From CAYVFM01 sp964546375 (lineage in GTDB: Bacteria > Gemmatimonadota > Gemmatimonadetes > Palauibacterales > Palauibacteraceae): a stretch of DNA of 5,995 nt. The translations under genes and the position numbers were made by a program. Positions 1 through 5,876 of the stretch are shown one piece after another. Position 1 is the first letter of the stretch. Each line of letters opens with the position of its first letter. The DNA is taken from assembly GCA_964546375.1 (NCBI GenBank), contig CAZJJO010000110.1:1-5995 (forward strand), read 5' to 3'. The notes under the pieces were generated by a model that saw only the letters and a list, made by a program, of their open reading frames with translations, made no database searches and was not told the DNA's origin.

Positions 1-1
1 G

Positions 2-205
2 ATCCGGCCGGCGCTCCGCTTCGCCGAGGAGGTCGAGCGAGGCGAGGTCGAGGCCTGGCGCGACCGGACGAGCCTGCTGCCGGGTTCGGAGACGGGGAGC
101 GCGGCCGACGGCCCGTCCTCCGTCCCGGCCGTCCCGGGAGCCGGGGAGGGCCTCCCCGGCGCGACCGCCTCTCCGTCCGGTGCTCCCGGCCGGAGCCCCT
201 TGTAG
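2..205 (+). CDS. 3' end of an unidentified protein gene (5' truncated by window edge)
   Basis: An open frame enters from the left edge and ends at TAG (203-205), leaving 67 C-terminal residues. Third codon positions are almost all G or C in this frame through about the first 35 codons, as in the other genes here, which supports it as the coding frame. The visible part starts with a charged, probably helical stretch (LRFAEEVERGEVEAWRDR) and then becomes a low-complexity tail rich in Gly, Ser, Pro and Ala that is probably disordered. I recognise no catalytic motif and cannot assign a family. It uses TAG, whereas the downstream genes all use TGA, and a 132-base spacer separates it from ugd, so it may be a separate transcription unit. 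Confidence 0.6.
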   Translation: MRPALRFAEEVERGEVEAWRDRTSLLPGSETGSAADGPSSVPAVPGAGEGLPGATASPSGAPGRSPL

Positions 206-241
206 CGGCCGGCCGCCGGGCTCTACCTTCCCCCGCGAATT

Positions 242-257
242 CCCGGGTCCACCCGGG
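242..257. repeat. Inverted repeat / short hairpin upstream of ugd
   Basis: CCCGGG (242-247) and CCCGGG (252-257) flank a 4-base loop TCCA, so the transcript can form a 6-bp all-GC stem. It sits in the spacer between the left-edge gene and ugd. No T-run follows, so it is not a typical intrinsic terminator. It could be a transcript 3'-end structure or a 5'-leader element of ugd, or simply a product of the GC-rich sequence. Confidence 0.4.
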
Positions 258-261
258 CCGC

Positions 262-286
262 GTCCGTCGGCTCCGGGGCCACGGAC
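262..286. repeat. Second inverted repeat in the ugd leader
   Basis: GTCCGT (262-267) pairs with ACGGAC (281-286). The stem can extend by GG (269-270) with CC (279-280) if C268 is bulged, giving about 8 bp around the loop CTCCGGGG. It starts four bases after the CCCGGG hairpin, so the spacer can carry two tandem stem-loops between the upstream stop codon and the ugd ribosome binding site. No T-tract follows. Function is unknown. Confidence 0.35.
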
Positions 287-321
287 CCGCCCTTCGACCT
301 TCCGACCCCGGACCGAGCCCG

Positions 322-326
322 AAGGA
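322..326 (+). promoter_or_regulatory. Ribosome binding site of ugd
   Basis: AAGGA ends 11 bases before the ATG at 338. Together with the conserved N-terminus of the product, it fixes the ugd start. It is one of the clearest SD sequences in the window, consistent with ugd being the first gene of the operon and initiating independently. Confidence 0.65.
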
Positions 327-337
327 AGAGCATCGCC

Positions 338-1657
338 ATGGAGATCACCGTCGTCGGCACCGGCTACGTCGGGCTGGTGGTGGGCACCTGCCTGGCCGAG
401 GCCGGCAACCGGGTCGTCTGCGCCGACGTGGACGAGGAGAAGGTCGCCGACCTCTCCCGGGGCGAGGTCCCGATCCACGAGCCGGGCCTGGACCGGCTGG
501 TGGCCCGCAACCTGGAGGAGGGACGGCTGTCGTTCACCGCCGACGTGGCCGGGGCCGCGTCGGGGGCGGAGCTGGTGGTCGTCGCCGTGGGCACCCCGCC
601 CGCCGAGGACGGCTCGGCCGACGTGAGCCACGTGCTGGCCGCGGCCCGCACGGTGGCGCCGGCGCTGGAGGAGGGGGCCGTGGTGGTGAACAAGAGCACC
701 GTGCCGGTGGGCACGGCCCGGAAGGTGCGGGCCGCGATCGAGGAGCGGACGGACGCCGACTTCCACGTGGTCGCCAACCCCGAGTTCCTGAAGGAGGGCG
801 ACGCCGTGGAGGACTTCATGTATCCCGACCGGGTGGTCTGCGGGGTGGAGTCCGAGGAGGTCCGGCCGGTCCTGGAGGAGCTGTACGAGCCCTTCGTGCG
901 CACGGGCAACCCCCTGCTCTTCATGTCGCCCGAGAGCGCGGAGCTGACGAAGTACGCCGCCAACGCCATGTTGGCCACCCGCATCAGCTTCATGAACCAG
1001 ATGGCCGAGCTGTGCGAGGCCACCGGCGCGGACGTCTCGTCGGTCCGGCGGGCCGTCGGCGAGGACCCCCGCATCGGCTCCTCCTTCCTCTTCGCCGGCG
1101 CCGGCTACGGGGGGAGCTGCTTCCCCAAGGACGTGCGGGCGCTGATCCGGACCGGCCGCGAGGAGGGGGTGGAGCTCTCGATCGTCGAGGCCACCCACCG
1201 GGCCAACGAGCGCCAGAAGCGGGTCCTGCTGCGCAAGGTGGAGGACCGGTTCGGGTCGGACCTCGCCGGCCTCCGGTTCGCCGTCTGGGGGCTCAGCTTC
1301 AAGCCGGGGACCGACGACATGCGCGAGGCGCCCTCGATCGTGGTGGTGGAGGGTCTGCTGGCGGCCGGGGCCGAGGTGGCCGTGCACGACCCCGCCGCGC
1401 TGGACGCGGCCCGCGAGCGGTTCGGCGACCGGGTCGAGTACGCCGACGACGAGTACGCCGCCTGCGAGGCGGCCGACGCGCTGGTGCTGGTCACCGAGTG
1501 GCTCCAGTACCGGCGGCCCGACTGGGGGCGTCTGCAGGGCGTCATGGAGCGGCCGGTGGTCTTCGACGGCCGCAACCTCTTCGAGCCCGACCGGATGGGG
1601 GAGCGCGGCTTCGCCTACCATCCGGTGGGCCGGCGGTCGGTGGAGGCGGGGCCGTGA
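338..1657 (+). CDS. ugd: UDP-glucose 6-dehydrogenase
   Basis: Cytoplasmic enzyme that oxidises UDP-glucose to UDP-glucuronate with two NAD+. The 439 residues match the usual bacterial length. The N-terminal Rossmann domain has GTGYVGLVVG (7-16), with an acidic pair at 30-32 for the NAD ribose. Family landmarks follow in order: NKSTVPVGT (118-126) with Thr121; NPEFLKEG (147-154) with Glu149; KYAANA (205-210) with Lys205 and Asn209; GYGGSCFPKD (256-265) with the catalytic Cys261 and Asp265; and the C-terminal UDP-binding motif GLSFKPGTDDMRE (318-330). All residues known as catalytic in the family are present, so it should be active. The ATG start has AAGGA upstream and places the Rossmann motif at the normal distance. 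Its TGA overlaps a GTG (1654-1657) that opens a short linker ORF before uxs, which encodes the next enzyme of the pathway. The family also includes UDP-ManNAc dehydrogenases, but the neighbouring uxs favours UDP-glucose as substrate. Confidence 0.95.
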   Translation: MEITVVGTGYVGLVVGTCLAEAGNRVVCADVDEEKVADLSRGEVPIHEPGLDRLVARNLEEGRLSFTADVAGAASGAELVVVAVGTPPAEDGSADVSHVLAAARTVAPALEEGAVVVNKSTVPVGTARKVRAAIEERTDADFHVVANPEFLKEGDAVEDFMYPDRVVCGVESEEVRPVLEELYEPFVRTGNPLLFMSPESAELTKYAANAMLATRISFMNQMAELCEATGADVSSVRRAVGEDPRIGSSFLFAGAGYGGSCFPKDVRALIRTGREEGVELSIVEATHRANERQKRVLLRKVEDRFGSDLAGLRFAVWGLSFKPGTDDMREAPSIVVVEGLLAAGAEVAVHDPAALDAARERFGDRVEYADDEYAACEAADALVLVTEWLQYRRPDWGRLQGVMERPVVFDGRNLFEPDRMGERGFAYHPVGRRSVEAGP

Positions 1658-1740
1658 GCCGTCGACACCGATCCCGCAGGGGCCCCGGTCGCCGGCACGG
1701 CGGCGACGCGGCCGGCCGTCCCGCGGAGGCCCCGGCGTGA
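1654..1740 (+). CDS. Possible 28-codon linker ORF between ugd and uxs
   Basis: A GTG (1654-1656) overlapping the ugd stop as GTGA begins a 28-residue frame whose TGA (1738-1740) overlaps the GTG start of uxs, again as GTGA. A GGAGG at 1642-1646 lies 7 bases before the GTG, the same arrangement as the uxs site. The predicted peptide is rich in Arg, Gly and Ala, begins MSRRHRSRRGPGRRHGGD and resembles no family I know. The frame is continuous with a long spurious frame through the 3' half of ugd, so it may be open only because of high GC. If translated, its likely role is to carry ribosomes from ugd into uxs rather than to make a functional peptide. Confidence 0.25.
   Translation: MSRRHRSRRGPGRRHGGDAAGRPAEAPA
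1725..1729 (+). promoter_or_regulatory. Ribosome binding site of uxs
   Basis: GGAGG ends 7 bases before the GTG at 1737. It decides the GTG as the start codon, which also puts the Rossmann motif at the very N-terminus, as is normal for the family. Confidence 0.65.
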
Positions 1741-2714
1741 GGGTCCTGATCACCGGGGCGGCCGGGTTCCTGGGCTCCCACCTCTGCGACCGGTTGCTGG
1801 CGGACGGCCACGAGGTGGTGGGCCTCGACGACCTGTCTACGGGCGAGGCCGACAACCTGGCGCACCTCGCCGACCACGACCGGTTCCGCTTCCTGCGCCG
1901 CGACGTCACCGAGCGCGTCCGGGTGGACGGCCCGCTGGACGGGGTGCTCCACTTCGCCTCGCCGGCCAGCCCCGTGGACTACCTCGAGATGCCCATCGAG
2001 ACGCTGAAGGCGGGCAGCCTGGGCACCTACAGGGCGCTGGGCGTGGCCCGGTCCCGGGACGCCCGCTTCCTGCTGGCCTCCACCTCCGAGGTCTACGGGG
2101 ACCCCGAGGTCCATCCCCAGCCGGAGAGCTACCGGGGCAACGTGGACCCGGTGGGACCGCGGTCGGTCTACGACGAGGCCAAGCGGTACGCCGAGGCCCT
2201 GACCACCGCCTACCGCCGGGAGCACGGGCTCGAGGTCCGGATCGCCCGCATCTTCAACACCTACGGCCCCCGCATGCGGCCGGACGACGGCCGGGTCGTC
2301 TCCAACTTCCTGGTCCAGGCGCTGCGCGGCGATCCGCTCACCGTCTACGGGGACGGCAGCCAGACCCGGAGCTTCTGCTACGTGTCGGACCTGGTGGAGG
2401 CCGTGGTCCGCCTCTTCGCGGCCGAGGGGGAGGAGGCCGGCGACCCGGTCAACCTGGGCAACCCGGAGGAGACGACCATCCGGGAGCTGGCCGACCGGGT
2501 GCGCGAGGTCGTGGGCGGCGACAGCGACCTCCGCCGCCTGCCCCTGCCGGAGGACGACCCCAAGGTCCGCCGGCCCGACGTCTCCCGCGCCCGGCGCCTG
2601 CTCGGCTGGACGCCCGAGGTGGGGCTCCGGGAGGGGCTGGAGCGGACGGCCGAGCACTTCCGCGCCCTCCGGGACGAGGGTGACCTTCCCGCGGCCCGGG
2701 TCCTGGCCGGATGA
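1737..2714 (+). CDS. uxs: UDP-glucuronate decarboxylase (UDP-xylose synthase), extended SDR family
   Basis: NAD-dependent cytoplasmic enzyme that converts UDP-glucuronate, the product of the preceding gene, into UDP-xylose and CO2. The 325 residues fit bacterial UXS. Visible landmarks are the Rossmann motif TGAAGFLG (6-13); HFASPASPVDYLEMPIETLK (72-91), which is highly typical of UXS; STSEVYGDP (115-123) with the active-site Thr/Ser and Glu118; the SDR pair Tyr145 and Lys149 in YDEAK; RIFNTYGPRM (171-180); and YGDGSQTRSFCYV (204-216) with Arg211. Translation starts at GTG with GGAGG seven bases upstream; its TGA overlaps the ATG of the glycosyltransferase gene (ATGA). Related SDR enzymes include UDP-glucose 4-epimerase and dTDP-glucose 4,6-dehydratase, but the SPASPVDY signature and the ugd neighbour favour decarboxylase. 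In other organisms UDP-xylose feedback-inhibits UDP-glucose dehydrogenase; whether that occurs here cannot be seen. Confidence 0.9.
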   Translation: MRVLITGAAGFLGSHLCDRLLADGHEVVGLDDLSTGEADNLAHLADHDRFRFLRRDVTERVRVDGPLDGVLHFASPASPVDYLEMPIETLKAGSLGTYRALGVARSRDARFLLASTSEVYGDPEVHPQPESYRGNVDPVGPRSVYDEAKRYAEALTTAYRREHGLEVRIARIFNTYGPRMRPDDGRVVSNFLVQALRGDPLTVYGDGSQTRSFCYVSDLVEAVVRLFAAEGEEAGDPVNLGNPEETTIRELADRVREVVGGDSDLRRLPLPEDDPKVRRPDVSRARRLLGWTPEVGLREGLERTAEHFRALRDEGDLPAARVLAG

Positions 2715-3478
2715 CGGAGGAGGGCGGCGGGGACGTCCCGGTCTCGGTGGTCATGCCGGTGTACAACGAGCGGGCCACCGTCGAGGAGATCGTCCGCCGG
2801 GTGCGGGACGGACCGGTGGCGGTGGAGCTGGTGGCGGTGGACGACGGCTCGGACGACGGTTCCCGCGACGTCCTCCGGCGGCTGGCGGAGGCGGGCGAGG
2901 TCGACCGGCTGGTGCTCAAGGACCGGAACGAGGGGAAGGGGACGGCCCTGTCCCGCGGGTTCCGGGAGGCGTCGGGCGAGGTGGTGGTGATCCAGGACGC
3001 CGATCTCGAGTACGATCCCGGGGAGTATCCGGCCCTGCTGGACCCCATCCTGGCCGGCAAGGCGGACGTGGTCTACGGGTCCCGCTTCATGGGCGGCCGG
3101 CCGCACCGGGTCCTCTACTTCTGGCACTACGTCGGCAACCGCCTGCTCACCCTCTTCTCCAACATGGTGACCAACCTGAACCTCACGGACATGGAGACCT
3201 GCTACAAGGCGTTCCGGCGGGAGGTGCTGGAGGGGATCGAGGTGGAGGAGCCGTCGTTCGGCGTCGAGCCCGAGCTGACGGCCAAGGTCGCCCTGGGGGG
3301 ATGGCGCGTCTACGAGGTGGGCATCTCCTACAGCGGACGGACCTACGCCGAGGGGAAGAAGATCCGGTGGTGGGACGGCCTCCGCTCGCTCTACTGCATC
3401 GTGAAGTACGGGCTGGTCCGCCGGCTGACGGGCGGGGGCGCGGGCGCCGGCCGCGGCCGACGGGACCGGGAGCGGTGA
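2711..3478 (+). CDS. Family 2 glycosyltransferase, dolichol-phosphate-mannose-synthase-like
   Basis: A GT-A fold glycosyltransferase of 255 residues, probably transferring a sugar from a nucleotide donor to a polyprenyl phosphate at the inner face of the cytoplasmic membrane. Visible motifs are VSVVMPVYNE (11-20), VDDGSDDGS (43-51), KDRNEGKGTALSRGF (70-84), the metal-binding DADLEYDP (96-103, Asp96 and Asp98), YGSRFMGG (122-129) and ETCYKAFRREVL (162-173). It lacks the pair of C-terminal membrane helices seen in GtrB/ArnC-type enzymes, so it resembles short DPM1-like proteins. An aromatic, hydrophobic stretch (134-153) may contact the membrane. The C-terminus is a Gly/Arg-rich basic tail (about 241-255). 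The start codon overlaps the uxs stop (ATGA) and has no good SD, implying translational coupling. Location after ugd and uxs suggests UDP-glucuronate or UDP-xylose as donor; this is inference, and donor and acceptor cannot be read from sequence. Confidence 0.85.
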   Translation: MTEEGGGDVPVSVVMPVYNERATVEEIVRRVRDGPVAVELVAVDDGSDDGSRDVLRRLAEAGEVDRLVLKDRNEGKGTALSRGFREASGEVVVIQDADLEYDPGEYPALLDPILAGKADVVYGSRFMGGRPHRVLYFWHYVGNRLLTLFSNMVTNLNLTDMETCYKAFRREVLEGIEVEEPSFGVEPELTAKVALGGWRVYEVGISYSGRTYAEGKKIRWWDGLRSLYCIVKYGLVRRLTGGGAGAGRGRRDRER

Positions 3479-4437
3479 GCCGGCGTCGGGGGGCGGCCGT
3501 GCTGGCCGCCGGCCTGGCCCTCGGCCTCCTGGCCGCCGCCTGCGCGGACCGGGGCTACGGGTCGGTCCGTCGCGGCGACCGGCTCCTGGCCGCCGGCGAG
3601 ACCGAGGCCGCGCTGGCCGAGTACCGGCTGGCCCGGCGCCAGCGGGGCGAGGAGCCCGGGGTCCTCGCCCGGCTGGCCCACGTCTACGCCCGGCAGGGCG
3701 ACGTGGAGCGGGCGGTCCAGCACTACCGCGGCCTCCTGGAGCGGGATTCGAGCTGGCGCTACCAGGCGGCCCTGGACCTGACGTCGGCGGCCCGGGAGGC
3801 CCTGGACCGGCACGGGCGGGACCGGATGGCCCGGACGCTGGAGCCGCTCGCGGAGCTGGGCCTCGAGCTGGTGCCACGGGACCTCCGCCTGGAGCTGGCC
3901 CGCCACCACGTGGAGCGGCAGGCGTTCGAGCAGGCCCTTCCCCTGCTGCTGTCGGTGCTGGCGGAGGAGGGCCCGGACCCCGGTCCGAGGGTCCATTACA
4001 TGGCCGCCCGGTCCTACCAGGAGCTGGGAGGATGCCGCCAGGCCCTCCCGCACTTCGAACGATACCTGCAGGACGGGGAAGAGGGCGCCGGCGGCCGGGG
4101 CGGGGCGCGCTGGCACCACGGCCGCTGCCTCTACGAGGTCGCCCGGGCCGACTGGCGGGCCGGGCGGGCGGAGGAGGCCCTGGAGCGGGCCGGGCGCCTG
4201 GTGGAGCTGGGCTCGCCCCGGACCCTGATGGACCGCGCGCACTACCTGCGGGGCGAGCTGCTGATGGAGGCGGGCCGGCCGGAGGAGGCCCTCGCGGCCT
4301 TTCGACGGGTCCTCCGCCTCAACCCGGACCGGACGGGTCCGCTGGCCCGTTCGGCCCAGGAACGTGTACGAGAGATCCGTTACGACGAAGCGGCACCGAC
4401 CGACACCACGAATCCTCTCCCCGGGCCCCCGAGATGA
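3475..4437 (+). CDS. Tetratricopeptide-repeat lipoprotein
   Basis: Predicted 320-residue lipoprotein. The N-terminus has MSRRR, a hydrophobic core (7-22) and a lipobox-like LAAAC with Cys23 as the likely lipidated residue; Ala at -3 is less common than Leu. The mature part is almost entirely helical repeats. TPR-like units are clearest at about 32-56 (GDRLLAAGETEAALAEY), 62-95 (LARLAHVYARQGDVERAVQHY), 175-200 (AARSYQELGGCRQALPHFERY), 222-247 and 255-284 (LRGELLMEAGRPEEALAAFRRVLRLNP). A Gly-rich linker lies near 201-210 and a Pro/Thr-rich tail ends the protein. The GTG start overlaps the glycosyltransferase stop (GTGA) and the TGA overlaps the bamD ATG (ATGA). The same frame stays open upstream through the glycosyltransferase gene, but the signal peptide fixes the start at 3475. 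Coupling to bamD suggests a periplasmic scaffold at the outer membrane, perhaps in beta-barrel assembly. The exact function is unknown. Confidence 0.85.
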   Translation: MSRRRGAAVLAAGLALGLLAAACADRGYGSVRRGDRLLAAGETEAALAEYRLARRQRGEEPGVLARLAHVYARQGDVERAVQHYRGLLERDSSWRYQAALDLTSAAREALDRHGRDRMARTLEPLAELGLELVPRDLRLELARHHVERQAFEQALPLLLSVLAEEGPDPGPRVHYMAARSYQELGGCRQALPHFERYLQDGEEGAGGRGGARWHHGRCLYEVARADWRAGRAEEALERAGRLVELGSPRTLMDRAHYLRGELLMEAGRPEEALAAFRRVLRLNPDRTGPLARSAQERVREIRYDEAAPTDTTNPLPGPPR

Positions 4438-5225
4438 GTTCCCAGACCGCCCCCTCCAGCGCAGGAGCGCTCGCCCGGGCCCTCGGGGGGGCGGCGACGT
4501 GCGCCGCCGCCCTGCTCCTGGCCGCCGCCTGCACCGCCCACGGGCCGCCCGGCGAAATGGCTCCCGACGACCTGTTCCGCTGGTCGGTGGAGACCTTCGA
4601 CGCCGGCGACTACGGCTCGGCGGCCGTGGGCTTCCGGGACTTCCTGCTGGAGGAGCCGCTCCACCCGAAGGTGGACAGCGCCCAGTACCTGCTCGGCGAG
4701 TCCCGCTTCCGGGACGAGAAGTACGTCGAGGCGGCCGAGTCCTTCGAGCGGCTGGCGGTGAACCGTCCGGGCAGCCCGCTGGCCGACGACGCCCAGCTCG
4801 GCGTCTGCCGGTCCTACTGGGCGCTGTCGCCGGAGCTGGCGCTGGACCAGTCCTACACCCGGGACGCACGGGACGCCTGCGAGCGGCTGCTCCAGTACTA
4901 CACGCCGAGCCCGCTGGAGGAGCGGGCCCGGGCGATCCGCGACAGCGCCCGCCACAAGCTGGCGGCCAAGCAATTCCGGATCGCGCGCTGGTACTTCGAC
5001 CGCGGGGCCTACCAGTCGGCCAACATCTACCTGGAGGAGGTCCTGGACCAGCACCCCGAGGCCCCCATCATCCCGGAGGTGATGGCCACCCTCTTCCGGA
5101 GCTACCGGGAGCTGGGCTTCGACCGGGAGGCCCGCCAGATCCGCGACCGGCTGCTGGAGGAGCACGGGGACACGCGGGCGGCCCGGGAGGTGCGCGGGCT
5201 GGAGCTGCCCGGCTCCGCCTCCTGA
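4434..5225 (+). CDS. bamD: Outer membrane protein assembly factor BamD (lipoprotein)
   Basis: BamD is the essential TPR lipoprotein of the BAM complex, which binds BamA and inserts beta-barrel proteins into the outer membrane. The 263 residues compare with 245 in E. coli. The signal peptide has a hydrophobic core (24-32) and LAAAC with Cys33 as the probable lipidation site. Five TPR-like units follow: about 46-75 (LFRWSVETFDAGDYGSAAVGF), 80-112, 117-155, 172-205 and 210-245. Family-typical features are the SPELALDQ segment (132-139), the equivalent of the E. coli SPRPELDQ region, and KLAAKQFRIARWYFDRGAY (175-193). Start: the ATG overlaps the stop of the TPR lipoprotein gene (ATGA), no SD is obvious, and this ATG gives a normal signal peptide, whereas the longer open frame upstream overlaps the TPR gene and is rejected. 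nadD begins one base after the stop. YbgF/CpoB-type TPR proteins are the main alternative, but the motif match favours BamD. Confidence 0.88.
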   Translation: MSSQTAPSSAGALARALGGAATCAAALLLAAACTAHGPPGEMAPDDLFRWSVETFDAGDYGSAAVGFRDFLLEEPLHPKVDSAQYLLGESRFRDEKYVEAAESFERLAVNRPGSPLADDAQLGVCRSYWALSPELALDQSYTRDARDACERLLQYYTPSPLEERARAIRDSARHKLAAKQFRIARWYFDRGAYQSANIYLEEVLDQHPEAPIIPEVMATLFRSYRELGFDREARQIRDRLLEEHGDTRAAREVRGLELPGSAS

Positions 5226-5226
5226 C

Positions 5227-5814
5227 GTGGCCACGAGGCTGGGGGTGTTCGGCGGCACCTTCGACCCCCCGCACGTGGGACATCGGGTCGTGGCCCGGGA
5301 CGTGGTCGAGGGCCTGGAGCTGGACCGCCTGCTGGTGGTGCCCGCGGGCCGTCCGCCCCACCGCGAAGCCCGCCTGCCGGCCTCCCTCCGGCTGGAGCTG
5401 GTCCGGGAGGCGTTCCGGGGCGACGACCGGATCGCGGTCTCGGACCTGGAGGTGGGGCGGGAGGAGCCCTCCTACACGGTGGACACCCTGGCGCGGATCC
5501 GGCGGGAGCGCTCGCCGGACGAGCTGTGGTGCGTGGTCGGCGTGGACCAGCTCCGCGAGCTGGACACGTGGCGGGAGCCCGGGCGGATCGCCGAGCTGGC
5601 GCGGCTGGCCGTGATGAGCCGGGCGGGCCGGCGTCCCTCGCCCGACGACGCCCCGATCGAGGTGGCCTTCACGCCCGTGGAGGTGACCCGGGTGGACCTC
5701 TCCTCGACGCGGATCCGGGAACGGCTGCGGGCCGGACGCTCGATCCGCTACCTGGTGCCGGATCGGATCCGGGGACGGATCGAGGAGGCCTGGTCCGAGC
5801 TCGTCCCCGGCTGA
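5227..5814 (+). CDS. nadD: Nicotinate-nucleotide adenylyltransferase
   Basis: Cytoplasmic enzyme that joins nicotinate mononucleotide and ATP to give deamido-NAD+, the penultimate step of NAD synthesis. The 195 residues are normal for the family. Motifs: VFGGTFDPPHVGH (7-19), which contains the nucleotidyltransferase HxGH signature (His16 to His19); PAGRPPHR (39-46); PSYTVDTL (81-88); VVGVDQLRELDTW (103-115); and the C-terminal SSTRIRERL (159-167), the ATP-phosphate-binding SSTxxR motif. It starts at GTG, one base after the bamD stop. The nearest purine-rich SD-like sequence is more than 20 bases away, so translation probably depends on ribosomes finishing bamD. Alternative starts further in would remove the GGTFDP loop. 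It appears to be the last gene of the coupled run. Its product feeds NAD, a cofactor of both Ugd and Uxs, although NAD is needed everywhere and the link may be accidental. Confidence 0.94.
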   Translation: MATRLGVFGGTFDPPHVGHRVVARDVVEGLELDRLLVVPAGRPPHREARLPASLRLELVREAFRGDDRIAVSDLEVGREEPSYTVDTLARIRRERSPDELWCVVGVDQLRELDTWREPGRIAELARLAVMSRAGRRPSPDDAPIEVAFTPVEVTRVDLSSTRIRERLRAGRSIRYLVPDRIRGRIEEAWSELVPG

Positions 5815-5823
5815 GCGCGATCC

Positions 5824-5856
5824 CCCCTCACGCCCCGGCTCCCCGGAACGCAGGGG
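5824..5856 (+). terminator. Imperfect hairpin after nadD, possible transcript end
   Basis: CCCCT (5824-5828) can pair with AGGGG (5852-5856), CG (5831-5832) with CG (5849-5850), and CCGG (5835-5838) with CCGG (5843-5846) around a CTCC loop. The result is an interrupted GC-rich stem beginning about 10 bases after the nadD stop. No T-run follows, so it is not a classical intrinsic terminator. It could stabilise the 3' end of the operon transcript or be chance pairing in C-rich DNA. Confidence 0.25.
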
Positions 5857-5868
5857 ACCCGCCGAACC

Positions 5869-5874
5869 TATAAA
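5869..5874 (+). promoter_or_regulatory. Candidate -10 element for secA
   Basis: TATAAA lies in the nadD-secA spacer, where such an AT-only hexamer stands out against the surrounding GC-rich DNA. It matches the TATAAT -10 consensus at five of six positions. No TTGACA-like hexamer is seen 16-18 bases upstream. A start about 7 bases downstream (near 5881) would give a secA leader of roughly 37 bases. Confidence 0.35.
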
Positions 5875-5876
5875 CC

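Noticed and set aside
200..229. TTGTAG (200-205) plus TACCTT (224-229) as a promoter for ugd
   Set aside because: Only three of six bases match each consensus hexamer, and the first hexamer is the last codon and stop of the upstream gene. Not enough to call.
1012..1653. Long + strand open frame overlapping the 3' half of ugd and running into the linker
   Set aside because: Its translation is Arg/Gly-rich low complexity with no family motifs, while the ugd frame there carries the catalytic Cys and UDP-binding motifs. It is open only because stop codons are rare in GC-rich DNA. Only the part after the ugd stop is kept, as a low-confidence linker ORF.
1542..2657. Minus-strand open frame of 371 codons antisense to uxs
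   Set aside because: The translation is low complexity, rich in Gly, Val, Ala, Pro and His, without motifs, while the opposite strand encodes a complete UXS with all landmark residues.
2680..3474. N-terminal extension of the TPR lipoprotein frame across the glycosyltransferase gene
   Set aside because: The extension reads as Gly/Arg/Pro-rich sequence and overlaps a well-supported GT2 gene. The signal peptide and lipobox begin at the GTG at 3475.
4032..4433. N-terminal extension of the bamD frame
   Set aside because: It overlaps the TPR lipoprotein gene, is Pro/Gly/Arg-rich, and would bury the lipoprotein signal peptide internally. The ATG at 4434 forms the ATGA junction.
2378..4869. Two long open frames on the minus strand (2378-3877 and 3391-4869)
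   Set aside because: Both are antisense to well-supported genes, have Pro/Arg/Gly-rich translations without recognisable domains, and are expected shadows of GC-biased coding DNA.
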